Assembly: GCA_905182255.1 (NCBI GenBank)
Contig: CAJJAH010000002.1
Span: 1 to 64,000, forward strand
Origin: Cryomorphaceae bacterium BACL11 MAG-121001-bin54
Lineage (GTDB): Bacteria; Bacteroidota; Bacteroidia; Flavobacteriales; BACL11
Length of the DNA stretch: 64,000 nt
Direction: 5' to 3'
Below the pieces are notes generated by a model. That model did not search any database. It saw only the letters and a list, made by a program, of their open reading frames with translations, and was not told the DNA's origin. The first letter of the stretch is position 1. Each line of letters begins with the position of its first letter. The translations under genes were made by a program, and so were the position numbers. Positions 53,101-61,749 of this stretch are shown in pieces.

Positions 53101-53594
53101 CAGTAAATAATGAACCGTTTAATCTATTACCAATACACACATGGAATAGAAATACTAATTCAGATGAAGAGTTAAATTACATTGATATTGTAACAAATGA
53201 AGGGAAAGGAAATGGTAAATTCTGTTACTATATTAAGGCTAGTGAAGGAAATAACACACCATATGGATCTACTCTCTTAGGTAGTTATTCTAATATTACA
53301 TGCATATCACAAACTCCGGTTATTTATGTACCTAATACATTCACACCTAATAGTGATGACCACAATGAAATTTTCAAACCATTTACGTATTTTGTTTCTG
53401 AAAAGGGTTATTTATTTTCAATTTACAATAAGCAAGGAATAAAATTATTTGAAACAAATAACCCACTAAAAGGGTGGGATGGAACATTTAAGAATTATCC
53501 AGTTCAAAATGATAATTATGTTTATTATTTAAAATACATAAATGGTGTTAGTGAACTAACTGAAAATACTGGAGTTATTACTCTAGTAAGATAA
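50151..53594 (+). CDS. Large T9SS protein with gliding-motility-associated C-terminal domain
   Basis: 1147 residues. Signal peptide (LFLLLSIFSFNLSASHFVGGEITWEC) introducing a large exported protein. The middle consists of beta-sandwich/fibronectin-like segments (CRSGAIVNI, DISPQKVVIKDVSV, SYEITSSSAFQKIEKFSVRAVD). The C-terminal ~90 residues are the gliding motility-associated (T9SS type B) domain: YVPNTFTPNSDDHNEIFKPF, YLFSIYNKQGIKLFET and WDGTFKNYPVQNDNYVYYLKY. Such proteins are attached to or released from the cell surface, typically as adhesins. A perfect terminator follows. Confidence 0.9.
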   Translation: MKRILLFLLLSIFSFNLSASHFVGGEITWECNTDPLSVDYGKYTFFLTIYQDCDGIDFSSSYDITVHNHPSLSSINLPLISTSDISPTGIASSVPCYNCDNQPFGGFGAVKQWSYVSSPITIIGTPPANGWHFTWGSCCRSGAIVNIPTPDSEDWTVRSVMYPYTDPNGNVFPNGNLCHDNSPIFKEEPKSILCTGYPFSYSHLAFDVELDSLSYSWAEPLDDNFNYNPANPSASALTYSPPYTVNSPIPGNPTLNNENGEISFLSFTSGVFVTVIKVEAFKCGQLVAEVFRDVNVALLGCGTLPNGAQNLPPVITAPLGPQDWITNLNISTGLPSYETTIMAGELVSFSVVATDNDINTTGNLQGLSLEVEGGQLDPAYALSNPATFTVISSTPGNISGDFLWQSNCDHMQDYGCGRQGGAFTFNMKAYDDFCPANGIVIATITINVIPPRPDLRCLAVDSIGGVELSFVFPEGVVDTNIKYDIYHSKQFAGNYILLDSVYYPETNYLHINSNANTSQSFYYLLGTVNCGTGISGGNDSLLFSDTLSTILMNSTAVNMGVTADLNWNSMHDPLITSSSTDYFLHYVNNDDIDIVFSILTDTFSQFDGDHCDYIPGFYVEISDASGCTSKSSVSSLNLLDTISPQKVVIKDVSVNPLGKSVISWLPSTGTDYYIVYMEDDNGAWITIDTVPLSINSYEITSSSAFQKIEKFSVRAVDSCGNTRERSLGHNSIFLQNSSDVCDYSISLNWNNYINWINGVSHYKVFLLEIDQNNVSIDSEIRVSTDTELLLNNINSQSNYSVYIQAYNIDSTFIAKSNVLNLDIDIPNRPIFNYLEFATVNLDNGLIEINCMVDNNAVIDHYDIYRTEEFDINGVGLNFSKIDEVTFEGNSNFIYIDNSANSNIKSYRYKVYPVDTCGVSLTPPTVNSPSYLNDISYAQTILLNLEKNIDYSDISTLSSEYTNTLFFNEYEKWLGEVSKYELYRSVNNEPFNLLPIHTWNRNTNSDEELNYIDIVTNEGKGNGKFCYYIKASEGNNTPYGSTLLGSYSNITCISQTPVIYVPNTFTPNSDDHNEIFKPFTYFVSEKGYLFSIYNKQGIKLFETNNPLKGWDGTFKNYPVQNDNYVYYLKYINGVSELTENTGVITLVR

Positions 53595-53611
53595 ATCAAG
53601 TTAAGCTTTGT

Positions 53612-53640
53612 AAAATAGTCTCTTTTAAAGAGACTATTTT
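53612..53640 (+). terminator. Intrinsic terminator
   Basis: AAAATAGTCTCTTT-T-AAAGAGACTATTTT, a perfect 14-bp inverted repeat with T/A tracts on both sides, 17 bp after gene 50151. Confidence 0.88.
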
Positions 53641-53654
53641 ATTATATAATATGT

Positions 53655-53662
53655 TAATTTTG
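53655..53662 (+). promoter_or_regulatory. -7 box for guaB, fixes the start codon
   Basis: TAATTTTG overlaps the first codons of the ORF-track start (53651). Translation from there would begin upstream of any transcript, so 53687 is preferred. Confidence 0.6.
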
Positions 53663-53686
53663 CAAACTTATTTAAATACTGCAACT

Positions 53687-55147
53687 ATGAATAATAAAAT
53701 AATGAAAGAGGGACTAACCTACGATGATGTTTTAGTAATCCCTGCATATTCTGAAGTATTACCTAGCATGGTGAGTACAAATACTCAATTTACAAAAAAT
53801 ATTAATTTAAAAATTCCAATTGTTTCTGCAGCAATGGACACTGTTACAGAATCTAGAATGGCAATTGCAATAGCACAAGAAGGAGGAATTGGAGTTTTAC
53901 ATAAAAATATGAGTATTGAACATCAAGCTCTAGAAGTTAGAAAAGTAAAACGTTCAGAGAGCGGAATGATTCTTGATCCAATCACATTAACTTTATCTGC
54001 AACTGTGGGAGATGCATTTGCTTTAATGCGCGAAAATAAAATTGGAGGCATTCCTATTGTTGATAAAGATTTAAAGCTTTTAGGAATTATAACTAATAGA
54101 GATTTAAGATTTGAAAAAGATATGAATCTTTCTATTTCTGCTGTAATGACAACATCAAAATTAGTTACTACAGAATTAAAAGATTTAAAAAATGCAGAAA
54201 GCATTTTAAAAGAAAATAAAATTGAAAAACTACCTATTGTTAATTCTGAAAATAAACTTGTAGGGTTAATTACATTTAAAGATATAATAAAAAACAGAAT
54301 GCGTCCTAATGCTTGTAAGGATCAATATGGTAGATTAAGAGTTTCAGCTGCTGTAGGTGTAACAGATGATGTATTAGAAAGAGTTAAAGCTCTTTATAAT
54401 GTTTCTATAGATGCTATTATTATTGATACTGCTCACGGACACACCAAAGGAGTTGTTGATGTTCTTAAAAAAATTAAATTAAATTTTCCTAAATTAGATG
54501 TTGTAGTAGGTAATATTGCTACTGGATCTGCTGCTAAAGCATTAATTGAAGCTGGAGCGGATGCAGTAAAAGTTGGTATAGGTCCAGGATCAATTTGTAC
54601 AACTAGAGTTGTAGCAGGAATTGGTGTTCCGCAATTAACAGCTATTATGGATGTTGCTGAAGTTACAAATAAATATAATATTCCATTAATAGCTGATGGT
54701 GGTATAAGATATTCAGGAGATATAGTGAAAGCTTTTGCAGGAGGAGCTAATACAGTAATGCTAGGATCTATAATTGCTGGAGTTGAAGAGGCTCCAGGAG
54801 AAACAATTATTTTTGAAGGTAGAAAATTTAAAACCTACAGAGGTATGGGATCAATTGATGCCATGCAAGATGGTTCTAAAGATAGGTATTTCCAAAGTGG
54901 TGAAGTAGATGTTAAAAAATTGGTGCCTGAAGGAATTGTTGGAAGGGTAGCTTATAAAGGAACCTTGAGAGAAGTGATTCATCAAATGATGGGTGGCTTA
55001 AGAGCGGGTATGGGTTATACTGGTTCTGCAACAATAAAGGATTTAAGTAAAGCTGAGTTCTTAAAAATCACGTCAGCTGGGGTAACAGAAAGTCATCCTC
55101 ATGATGTGACAATTACTAAGGAAGCTCCAAATTATAGTAGAAAATAA
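53687..55147 (+). CDS. guaB: Inosine-5'-monophosphate dehydrogenase
   Basis: 486 residues from ATG 53687, matching the usual family length; the longer ORF starts inside a promoter box. EGLTYDDVLVIPAYSEVLP, then two CBS domains (~95-205: IGGIPIVDKDLKLLGIITNRD, KLPIVNSENKLVGLITFKD), and the catalytic loop GIGPGSICTTRVVAG with the active Cys. It catalyses NAD-dependent IMP to XMP, the committed step to GMP. Monocistronic, 17 bp before the first SurA-like gene. Confidence 0.95.
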   Translation: MNNKIMKEGLTYDDVLVIPAYSEVLPSMVSTNTQFTKNINLKIPIVSAAMDTVTESRMAIAIAQEGGIGVLHKNMSIEHQALEVRKVKRSESGMILDPITLTLSATVGDAFALMRENKIGGIPIVDKDLKLLGIITNRDLRFEKDMNLSISAVMTTSKLVTTELKDLKNAESILKENKIEKLPIVNSENKLVGLITFKDIIKNRMRPNACKDQYGRLRVSAAVGVTDDVLERVKALYNVSIDAIIIDTAHGHTKGVVDVLKKIKLNFPKLDVVVGNIATGSAAKALIEAGADAVKVGIGPGSICTTRVVAGIGVPQLTAIMDVAEVTNKYNIPLIADGGIRYSGDIVKAFAGGANTVMLGSIIAGVEEAPGETIIFEGRKFKTYRGMGSIDAMQDGSKDRYFQSGEVDVKKLVPEGIVGRVAYKGTLREVIHQMMGGLRAGMGYTGSATIKDLSKAEFLKITSAGVTESHPHDVTITKEAPNYSRK

Positions 55148-55164
55148 AATTTAAATTAAAAAAA

Positions 55165-57090
55165 ATGAAAAAAATTATACTAAGTTTTTTATTCAGTGCT
55201 AGTGCACTGGTAATTATTGCTCAGAATGTGTTAACAATCGATGATCAAAATATATCGTTAGATGAATTTAAAAATATTTTTTATAAGAACAATAATAATA
55301 TAGAATTCACAAAAGAATATTTAGATGAGTACATGAATTTATTTGTTAATTTTAAATTAAAAGTCAAGGAAGCATATGATTTAAATTTAGATACTATTCT
55401 TGCATTTAAAACTGAGTTAGATGGATATAAAAAACAATTAGCAAAACCATATTTGAAAAATAAGAAGTTTGATAATAATATGCTATCTGAAGCTTATGAG
55501 AGAATGAAACAAGACATTAAAGTTAGTCACATTTTAATTGCACTTGATGAAACTTCTTCTATTCAAAAAGAGAAACTGGCTTATGATAAAATTCTATCAA
55601 TTCGATCATCAATTTTAGATAGTTCCATTTCTTTCGAAACTGCTGCAAAAAATAATTCAGATGATAAATCAGCTTTAGCTAATGGAGGTGATTTAAGTTA
55701 CTTTACTGCGTTTATGATGGTGTATAATTTTGAGTCTGCAGCTTACTCCACAAAAATTGGTGAAATCTCAATGCCTATTAGAACTAAATATGGCTATCAC
55801 ATCATTTCAGTTACTGACAAACGTAAGGCTTCAGGAGAAGTTAAAGTTGCACATATTATGTTTAAATCAGGTGAAGGATCAGATAATAATAAAATAAATG
55901 AAGCGAAAGATAATATTTATAAAATAGCTGAACTGCTTAAAAATGGTGAAGTATTTTCTGATGTTGCTGAGCGTTTTTCAGAAGATCGATCAACTGCTGT
56001 GAAAGGTGGTAATCTTCCAGCATTTGGTGTTGGAAAAATGGTGCCAGAATTTGAATTAGCTGCATTTGGATTAAAGGAAATAGGTGAAGTTTCTTCTCCT
56101 TTTCGCACTCAATATGGATGGCATATAATAACTTTATTAGAAAGAAAAGGAATTCCTTCTTTTGAAGAGATAAAATCAGAGCTAAAAAGGAAAATTGAAA
56201 GTGATTCTAGAGGTGAGTTAAGTAAAGTGGCTTTATATGCTAAACTTCGTAAAACTTATAAAGTTAAAAACAATCCACAAGTTTATACAGCTTTTCGTAA
56301 AAATTCTGCAAATGCAATAGCTTTAGGAAAATTTAAATCTTTTTCTAAAGGTAATTCTAAACTAGTTACTATTAATGGAAAATCAATTTATGTCAGTTCA
56401 TTTATAAATTTTATTTTAATTAATCAAAAGTTAGGAAGTAATATTGATAATATGTATTTAGATTTTGTTAATGAGGAATTATTAATATATGAGGAAAGTC
56501 AATTGGAGATAAAATATCCTGAATACAAAGCACTATTACAAGAATATCGCGAAGGCATTTTGCTTTTTGATTTAACAAATGCTAAAGTATGGAATAAGGC
56601 AGTTGAAGATACTGTTGGATTACAAAGTTTCTATAATTCAAATATAAACAATTACAAATGGGAAGAAAGAGTTGATGCTTCAATATACAGATGTATTGAT
56701 TTAGTGACTGCTAAGACAGTAAAAAGAGCAATACACAAAAAACATAGAGGTAATATTAACAATGCTGAAATATTAATCAAAGCAAATGAAGGAGCACCTT
56801 TAAGTTTACAAATAAATTCCAAGAAATTTGTTAAAGGAGAAAATAAGTATATTGATTCTATAAATTGGAAAGTAGGTATATCTAAAGACATAAAGACGAG
56901 TGATGGTAGTTATATAATTATTGATATTAACGAAGTACTTGAACCTAGATCAAAAACCTTAAATGAAAACAGAGGAAAAGTTATTTCTGATTATCAGAAT
57001 ATTCTTGAGAAAGAGTGGATTGTTTTATTGAAAGAAAAATACAAAGTTAAAGTAAATAAAGATGTATTATATAAACTTATTAAACAATAG
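55165..57090 (+). CDS. Periplasmic peptidyl-prolyl isomerase with two PpiC domains
   Basis: 641 residues. Signal peptide (FLFSASALVIIAQN), an N-terminal SurA-like helical region (~30-110), and two parvulin/PpiC domains (~120-215, with IKVSHILIALDETSS and YGYHIISVTDKR; ~225-330, with VKVAHIMFKSGEGS and YGWHIITLLERKG). A long C-terminal helical region resembling SurA N/C modules follows. Likely an outer-membrane protein folding factor. First of three tandem SurA-type genes; the next starts immediately after its stop. Confidence 0.88.
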   Translation: MKKIILSFLFSASALVIIAQNVLTIDDQNISLDEFKNIFYKNNNNIEFTKEYLDEYMNLFVNFKLKVKEAYDLNLDTILAFKTELDGYKKQLAKPYLKNKKFDNNMLSEAYERMKQDIKVSHILIALDETSSIQKEKLAYDKILSIRSSILDSSISFETAAKNNSDDKSALANGGDLSYFTAFMMVYNFESAAYSTKIGEISMPIRTKYGYHIISVTDKRKASGEVKVAHIMFKSGEGSDNNKINEAKDNIYKIAELLKNGEVFSDVAERFSEDRSTAVKGGNLPAFGVGKMVPEFELAAFGLKEIGEVSSPFRTQYGWHIITLLERKGIPSFEEIKSELKRKIESDSRGELSKVALYAKLRKTYKVKNNPQVYTAFRKNSANAIALGKFKSFSKGNSKLVTINGKSIYVSSFINFILINQKLGSNIDNMYLDFVNEELLIYEESQLEIKYPEYKALLQEYREGILLFDLTNAKVWNKAVEDTVGLQSFYNSNINNYKWEERVDASIYRCIDLVTAKTVKRAIHKKHRGNINNAEILIKANEGAPLSLQINSKKFVKGENKYIDSINWKVGISKDIKTSDGSYIIIDINEVLEPRSKTLNENRGKVISDYQNILEKEWIVLLKEKYKVKVNKDVLYKLIKQ

Positions 57091-57927
57091 ATGAGTAAAC
57101 AACAAATTTTTTTAATATTAGTATTTCTTACTTTTAGTGTTTCATGTTATAATAATAATGATAAACTAATCATTGCTAGTGTTAATGAAAAAAAATTACT
57201 TTTATCAGAAGTAACAAAAGAAATGCCTAAAGAAATTGAAGATAGCACTTTTTTTATTGACCAATACATGAACCTTTGGATAAGAAAACAATTAATGATT
57301 TATCACGCCGAAATAAATTTAAATAGTGATTTATTAGACTATGAGACACAGATTTCAGAGTATCGTTCTTCTCTTTTAATTTATGCGTATCAACAAGAAC
57401 TGATCAATCAGAATTTTGATACAAGTATTTCATTAAAAGAAGTGTCACACTATTATAATATATACAAAGAGGATTTTAAACTATTTAAAAATATATTTAA
57501 GGGAAGGTATATTGTACTAGATAAATCTGCTCCAAAATTAAAAAGTTTTGAAAAATGGTATAAATCAGAAGACCCCAAAGATTTAGAAAGATTAGCAGAT
57601 TATTGTAATCAATTTGCAAAAGAATACTATTTATCAGATACGAGTTGGCAATATTTTTCCAGAATTAACAACAAATTACCAAAACTTATAAATGAAGAAG
57701 AATATTTTTTAAAGAATACTAAAAGTATTTGGTTTGAAGACATTCAATATCGTCATTATATTTACATTAAAAATTATCAAATAAAAGGAAGTGTTAGTCC
57801 GTTAACACTGGAAAGTGAAAAAATTCGTAACGTTTTACTAAATAAAAACAAAATACAATATTTAAAGCAACTTGAGGATGAATTATATCAGAATGCTTTA
57901 GATTTGAAAAAAATTAAAATATACTAA
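57091..57927 (+). CDS. SurA-like lipoprotein lacking a PpiC domain
   Basis: 278 residues. Lipoprotein signal (FLTFSVSCYNNN). The N-terminal SurA-like segment (IIASVNEKKLLLSEVTKEMP, YMNLWIRKQLMIYHAEINL) resembles those of its two neighbours, but there is no parvulin domain. It overlaps the next gene by 1 bp. Probably a periplasmic chaperone-like partner rather than an isomerase. Confidence 0.78.
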   Translation: MSKQQIFLILVFLTFSVSCYNNNDKLIIASVNEKKLLLSEVTKEMPKEIEDSTFFIDQYMNLWIRKQLMIYHAEINLNSDLLDYETQISEYRSSLLIYAYQQELINQNFDTSISLKEVSHYYNIYKEDFKLFKNIFKGRYIVLDKSAPKLKSFEKWYKSEDPKDLERLADYCNQFAKEYYLSDTSWQYFSRINNKLPKLINEEEYFLKNTKSIWFEDIQYRHYIYIKNYQIKGSVSPLTLESEKIRNVLLNKNKIQYLKQLEDELYQNALDLKKIKIY

Positions 57928-59252
57928 TGAATAAATTATCTTTCTTTCTATTTTTACTCCTAACCAGTTTTGGTTTATCAGCTCAATCAATTGATAAAAT
58001 AGAAGCAGTAATTGGTGAAGAAATCATTCTTACATCAGAAATTGAGTCACAATATCTACAGTTCCTATCTCAAGGAAACACAAGTTCAAATAATATTAGA
58101 TGTCAAATTGTAGAGGATTTATTATTTCAAAAGCTTTTAGTAAACCAAGCAAAGTTTGATAGTTTAATTGTCTCTAATGATGAAGTTGAAGATGAAGTTA
58201 GTAAACGACTAACTTATTTTGAAAATCAATTAGGCTCTTTACAAAAAGTAGAGAATTATTTTGGGAAATCTAAAACAAAAATAAAAATTGAACTTTCAAA
58301 AGTTATAAAAGATCAATTTATGGCACAAAAGATGCAGACTAAATTAACTTCATCAATAAAGGTAACCCCGTCAGAAGTAAAAGAATCCTATGAATTACTT
58401 TCTGATACTGATATCCCAATTATGCCAACTCAAGTAGAAGTTGCTCAAATCGTTATTAAGCCAGAAATTACAGATAATCAAAAAGATAACATCAGAAAAA
58501 AACTAAATAGCTTTAGAGATAGAGTCTATAAAGGAGAAGATTTTAAAATGTTAGCTACATTATATTCAGATGACCCTGGATCAGCAACAAAAGGGGGAGA
58601 ACTTGGCTTTGTAAATAGAGGGGATTTAGTTCCTGAATTTGAAAGAGCTGCTTTTCGTTTAAAAGAGGGTGAAATTTCAGAAATTGTAGAATCAAAATTT
58701 GGATATCATATTGTACAGTTAATTGAAAGAAGAGGAGAGCAAATTAATGTAAGACATATTCTTATTAAAACAAAAGTAACAGCTACAGCTTTATATGCTG
58801 CAAAAACTAAAATGGATAGTATTGCAAAAGAAATAAATGAAGAAAAAATTACTTTTGACAACGCTGTAATTAAATATTCTGATGATGAAAATAAGAACAA
58901 TGGAGGATTGCTATTAAATCCAAATACTATGTCTAATTCTCATACGCTTGAAGATATGGCTCCAGCTTTAAGATTAGTAGTTAATAAATTAATTGAAAAT
59001 CAAGTTTCTTCTCCTACTGTTATACAAATGGAAGACGAAAATAAAGCTTATCGTATTTTAAGGCTTAACAGTAGATCCGAAGAGCATAAAGCAAACTTAG
59101 TTGATGATTTTGCAAAAATTAAAGAATATTCAATAAATACTAAGAAACAATTGATACTTGAAAAATGGTCAAATAAAGCAATTGCAAATACCTATATAAG
59201 ATTATCTTATGATTTATCAAACTGTGAGTTAGCAAAAAAATGGAGTAAATAA
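57927..59252 (+). CDS. SurA-like peptidyl-prolyl isomerase
   Basis: 441 residues. Signal peptide (LLLTSFGLSAQS), SurA N-terminal domain (IDKIEAVIGEEIILTSEIESQ) and two parvulin domains (~170-265: VEVAQIVIKPEIT, FGYHIVQLIERRG; ~272-370: INVRHILIKTKVTATA). This length and order fit SurA itself best among the three, with a role in periplasmic folding of outer-membrane proteins. It is followed by moxR with a 1-bp gap. Confidence 0.88.
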   Translation: MNKLSFFLFLLLTSFGLSAQSIDKIEAVIGEEIILTSEIESQYLQFLSQGNTSSNNIRCQIVEDLLFQKLLVNQAKFDSLIVSNDEVEDEVSKRLTYFENQLGSLQKVENYFGKSKTKIKIELSKVIKDQFMAQKMQTKLTSSIKVTPSEVKESYELLSDTDIPIMPTQVEVAQIVIKPEITDNQKDNIRKKLNSFRDRVYKGEDFKMLATLYSDDPGSATKGGELGFVNRGDLVPEFERAAFRLKEGEISEIVESKFGYHIVQLIERRGEQINVRHILIKTKVTATALYAAKTKMDSIAKEINEEKITFDNAVIKYSDDENKNNGGLLLNPNTMSNSHTLEDMAPALRLVVNKLIENQVSSPTVIQMEDENKAYRILRLNSRSEEHKANLVDDFAKIKEYSINTKKQLILEKWSNKAIANTYIRLSYDLSNCELAKKWSK

Positions 59253-59253
59253 T

Positions 59254-60210
59254 ATGAATAATGAAGTTAATGAAATAGATAAATTTGTTGTTAAATACAA
59301 TGAATTTAAGAATGAAATAGCAAAGATTATAGTTGGACAGGATGCTGTTATTCAACAAGTATTGATATCTATTTTCTGTAATGGACATTGTCTTTTAGTA
59401 GGTGTTCCTGGTTTAGCAAAAACCTTACTGGTACAAACTATTTCTGATTCTTTAGGTCTTAATTTTAACCGTATTCAGTTTACACCCGACTTAATGCCTT
59501 CAGATATTGTTGGCGCTGAAATACTAGACGAAAACAGAAATTTTAAATTTGTAAAAGGACCATTATTTGCTAATATTATTCTTGCAGATGAGATAAATCG
59601 TACACCTCCTAAAACTCAATCAGCTTTGCTGGAAGCTATGCAGGAAAGATCTGTAACCAACTCAGGAAATAAATATGAACTGGATAAACCTTTCTTTGTT
59701 TTAGCAACTCAAAACCCTATTGAACAAGAAGGAACTTATCCATTACCTGAAGCACAACTTGATAGATTTATGTTTAATGTAATTTTAGATTACCCTTCAT
59801 TCGAAGAAGAACTTCAGATTGTTAAACAAACTACTGTTAAGAATAATGTTCATTTAAATACCATTATGACTGCAAATGAAATTTTGGAATGTCAGGAAGT
59901 TATTACAAAATTACCCGTAACTAACAATGTATTAGAATACAGTGTTAATTTAGTTGCTAAAACTAGACCAAAATCAGAAAAAGCTGCTGAATTAGTGAAA
60001 CAATATATTGAATGGGGTGCTGGACCTAGAGCATCTCAGTTTATGCTTATGGCCGCTAAGTGTCATGCAGCAATAAATGGAAAGTATGCTCCTGACATTG
60101 AAGATGTAAAAGCTGTTGCTAAGCCAATTTTACGACATAGAATTGTTATGAATTATAAAGCAGAAGCAGAAGGAATGAGTGTAGATAAAATTATCGAATC
60201 AATACTCTAA
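59254..60210 (+). CDS. MoxR-family AAA+ ATPase
   Basis: 318 residues. Walker A GVPGLAKT (about residues 49-56), Walker B ILADEINR, and the family motifs GPLFANIILADEINRTPPKTQ and QNPIEQEGTYPLPEAQLDRF, with a C-terminal lid (GAGPRASQFMLMAAKCHA). MoxR ATPases act as chaperones that mature enzyme complexes and usually sit next to VWA-domain genes. Here it is joined to surA and def instead. It overlaps def by 1 bp. Confidence 0.93.
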   Translation: MNNEVNEIDKFVVKYNEFKNEIAKIIVGQDAVIQQVLISIFCNGHCLLVGVPGLAKTLLVQTISDSLGLNFNRIQFTPDLMPSDIVGAEILDENRNFKFVKGPLFANIILADEINRTPPKTQSALLEAMQERSVTNSGNKYELDKPFFVLATQNPIEQEGTYPLPEAQLDRFMFNVILDYPSFEEELQIVKQTTVKNNVHLNTIMTANEILECQEVITKLPVTNNVLEYSVNLVAKTRPKSEKAAELVKQYIEWGAGPRASQFMLMAAKCHAAINGKYAPDIEDVKAVAKPILRHRIVMNYKAEAEGMSVDKIIESIL

Positions 60211-60770
60211 TGATATTACCAATAGTAGCTTTCGGATCAGCAGTTTTAAGAAAAAAATGTTCTAATATTTCCTCAGACTACCCTGAAATTGATACAATTC
60301 TTGCAAATATGTGGGAAACAATGTATGAAGCTAATGGTGTAGGTTTAGCGGCTCCTCAAATTAATAAAGGGATACGCCTTTTTTTAATTGATACAACACC
60401 TTTTTTTGAAGAAGAAAATGAAGAAAATGAGGTAATTGTTAAGCAAGCATTTATAAATGCTAGAATTATTGAAGAATCGGGTGATGAATGGGAATTTAAC
60501 GAGGGCTGTTTGTCTATTCCTGATTTAAGAGAAGATGTTATTAGAAAGTCAATAATTAAGATTGAATATCTTGATGAAAACTTTAAGAAACATATTAAAA
60601 CTTATGATGGTTTAACTGCTAGGGTTATACAACATGAATATGACCATATTAATGGAATTCTTTTTACAGATAAATTAACAGCATTACGTAAAAGAATGAT
60701 TAAAGGAAAACTAATAGATATAAGTAAAGGTAGAGTTAGTGCTAAATATAAAATGCGATTTCCTAGGTGA
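60210..60770 (+). CDS. def: Peptide deformylase
   Basis: 186 residues. The three PDF motifs are present: GVGLAAPQ, EGCLSIP (metal Cys) and QHEYDHINGILFTD (HExxH). It removes the N-formyl group from nascent proteins. Coupled to moxR by overlap and convergent with the FAH-family gene. Confidence 0.95.
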   Translation: MILPIVAFGSAVLRKKCSNISSDYPEIDTILANMWETMYEANGVGLAAPQINKGIRLFLIDTTPFFEEENEENEVIVKQAFINARIIEESGDEWEFNEGCLSIPDLREDVIRKSIIKIEYLDENFKKHIKTYDGLTARVIQHEYDHINGILFTDKLTALRKRMIKGKLIDISKGRVSAKYKMRFPR

Positions 60771-60771
60771 A

Positions 60772-61383
60772 TTATTTTACTAAAACCGTAAGCATCTCTT
60801 GTTTACTAATAAATCCCTTTAATTTATCTCCAGATTTCACAGATCCAACTCCTTCAGGAGTTCCAGTATAAATTAAATCTCCAATTTTTAAAGTGTAAAA
60901 TTTTGATATATAAGAAATAATAAAATCAAAGTTAAAACACATATCTTTACTGTTTCCTATTTGTACTTGTTTTGAATTCTTATGTAAACTAAAAGAAATG
61001 TTATTTAAATCCAAATTTGATTTATCTATAAATACTCTACTAATTTGAGCTGAACCATCAAATCCTTTCGCTTTTTCCCAAGGAAGACCTTTTTTCTTAC
61101 ATTCTTTCTGAATATCTCTTGCAGTAAAATCAATTCCTAACCCAATCTCGGAATAATAGTTGTGTGCAAAACGTTCTTCAATGTGTTTTCCTGCTTTATT
61201 TATTCTAATTACTAATTCGACTTCATAGTGAATGTCATTCGAGAAAAAAGGAATGAAAAATGGGTGCCCCTTGGGCTGTATTGCAGTATTAGGTTTTAGA
61301 AAGAATAAAGGCTCAATAGGTAAAGAATTACCTAATTCCTTAGCATGATTTATGTAATTACGACCAATGCAAATTATTTTCAT
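60772..61383 (-). CDS. Fumarylacetoacetate hydrolase family protein
   Basis: 203 residues. FAH fold: CIGRNYINHAKELG at the N-terminus, LFFLKPNTAIQPKG, the metal-binding VELVIRINKAGKHI segment, GIDFTARDIQKECKKKGLPWEKAKGFDGSA and YTGTPEGVGSVKSGDKL. Shorter than eukaryotic FAH and closest to the YcgM/acylpyruvase group; the exact substrate is unknown. Confidence 0.88.
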   Translation of the reverse strand: MKIICIGRNYINHAKELGNSLPIEPLFFLKPNTAIQPKGHPFFIPFFSNDIHYEVELVIRINKAGKHIEERFAHNYYSEIGLGIDFTARDIQKECKKKGLPWEKAKGFDGSAQISRVFIDKSNLDLNNISFSLHKNSKQVQIGNSKDMCFNFDFIISYISKFYTLKIGDLIYTGTPEGVGSVKSGDKLKGFISKQEMLTVLVK

Positions 61384-61386
61384 GTG

Positions 61387-61749
61387 TTAATTTTTTAATC
61401 TGTTTCCTTCTTTATCAAAGACCTTATTTATTTCAATTTCAGTTTTCCATATACTTAATCCAAGAGAAATAATAAGAAAACCATAACTGAGTGGAAGAAA
61501 ATCTTCACTAGTGTAGTTTAAAATAATGCCTAAAAGTTGAAATATAATTGTAGCTAAAGAAGCTATAATCATATACTTTGCACTTTCTTTATTTGCAAAT
61601 TCCCAGATATCATTATTACACATACTTGTTGTTGTTCTGTACCCGTAAATAGTGCTGATTTCTTTAGGTTGGTATTTTAAGTAAATAAAACTAAAAAATA
61701 ACATCAAGGGACCGCATGCGAGCTGTCCTGCAATTAAATCAGATGACAT
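61387..61749 (-). CDS. SdpI-family membrane protein
   Basis: 120 residues with about three membrane helices. The family signature is GYRTTTSMCNNDIWEFANK (GYRTxxSxxNxxxWxxAN). In Bacillus SdpI is an immunity/signalling protein, but most members have no assigned role. It overlaps the exonuclease gene by 1 bp and is followed by the FAH gene, so the three form a minus-strand unit. Confidence 0.82.
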   Translation of the reverse strand: MSSDLIAGQLACGPLMLFFSFIYLKYQPKEISTIYGYRTTTSMCNNDIWEFANKESAKYMIIASLATIIFQLLGIILNYTSEDFLPLSYGFLIISLGLSIWKTEIEINKVFDKEGNRLKN

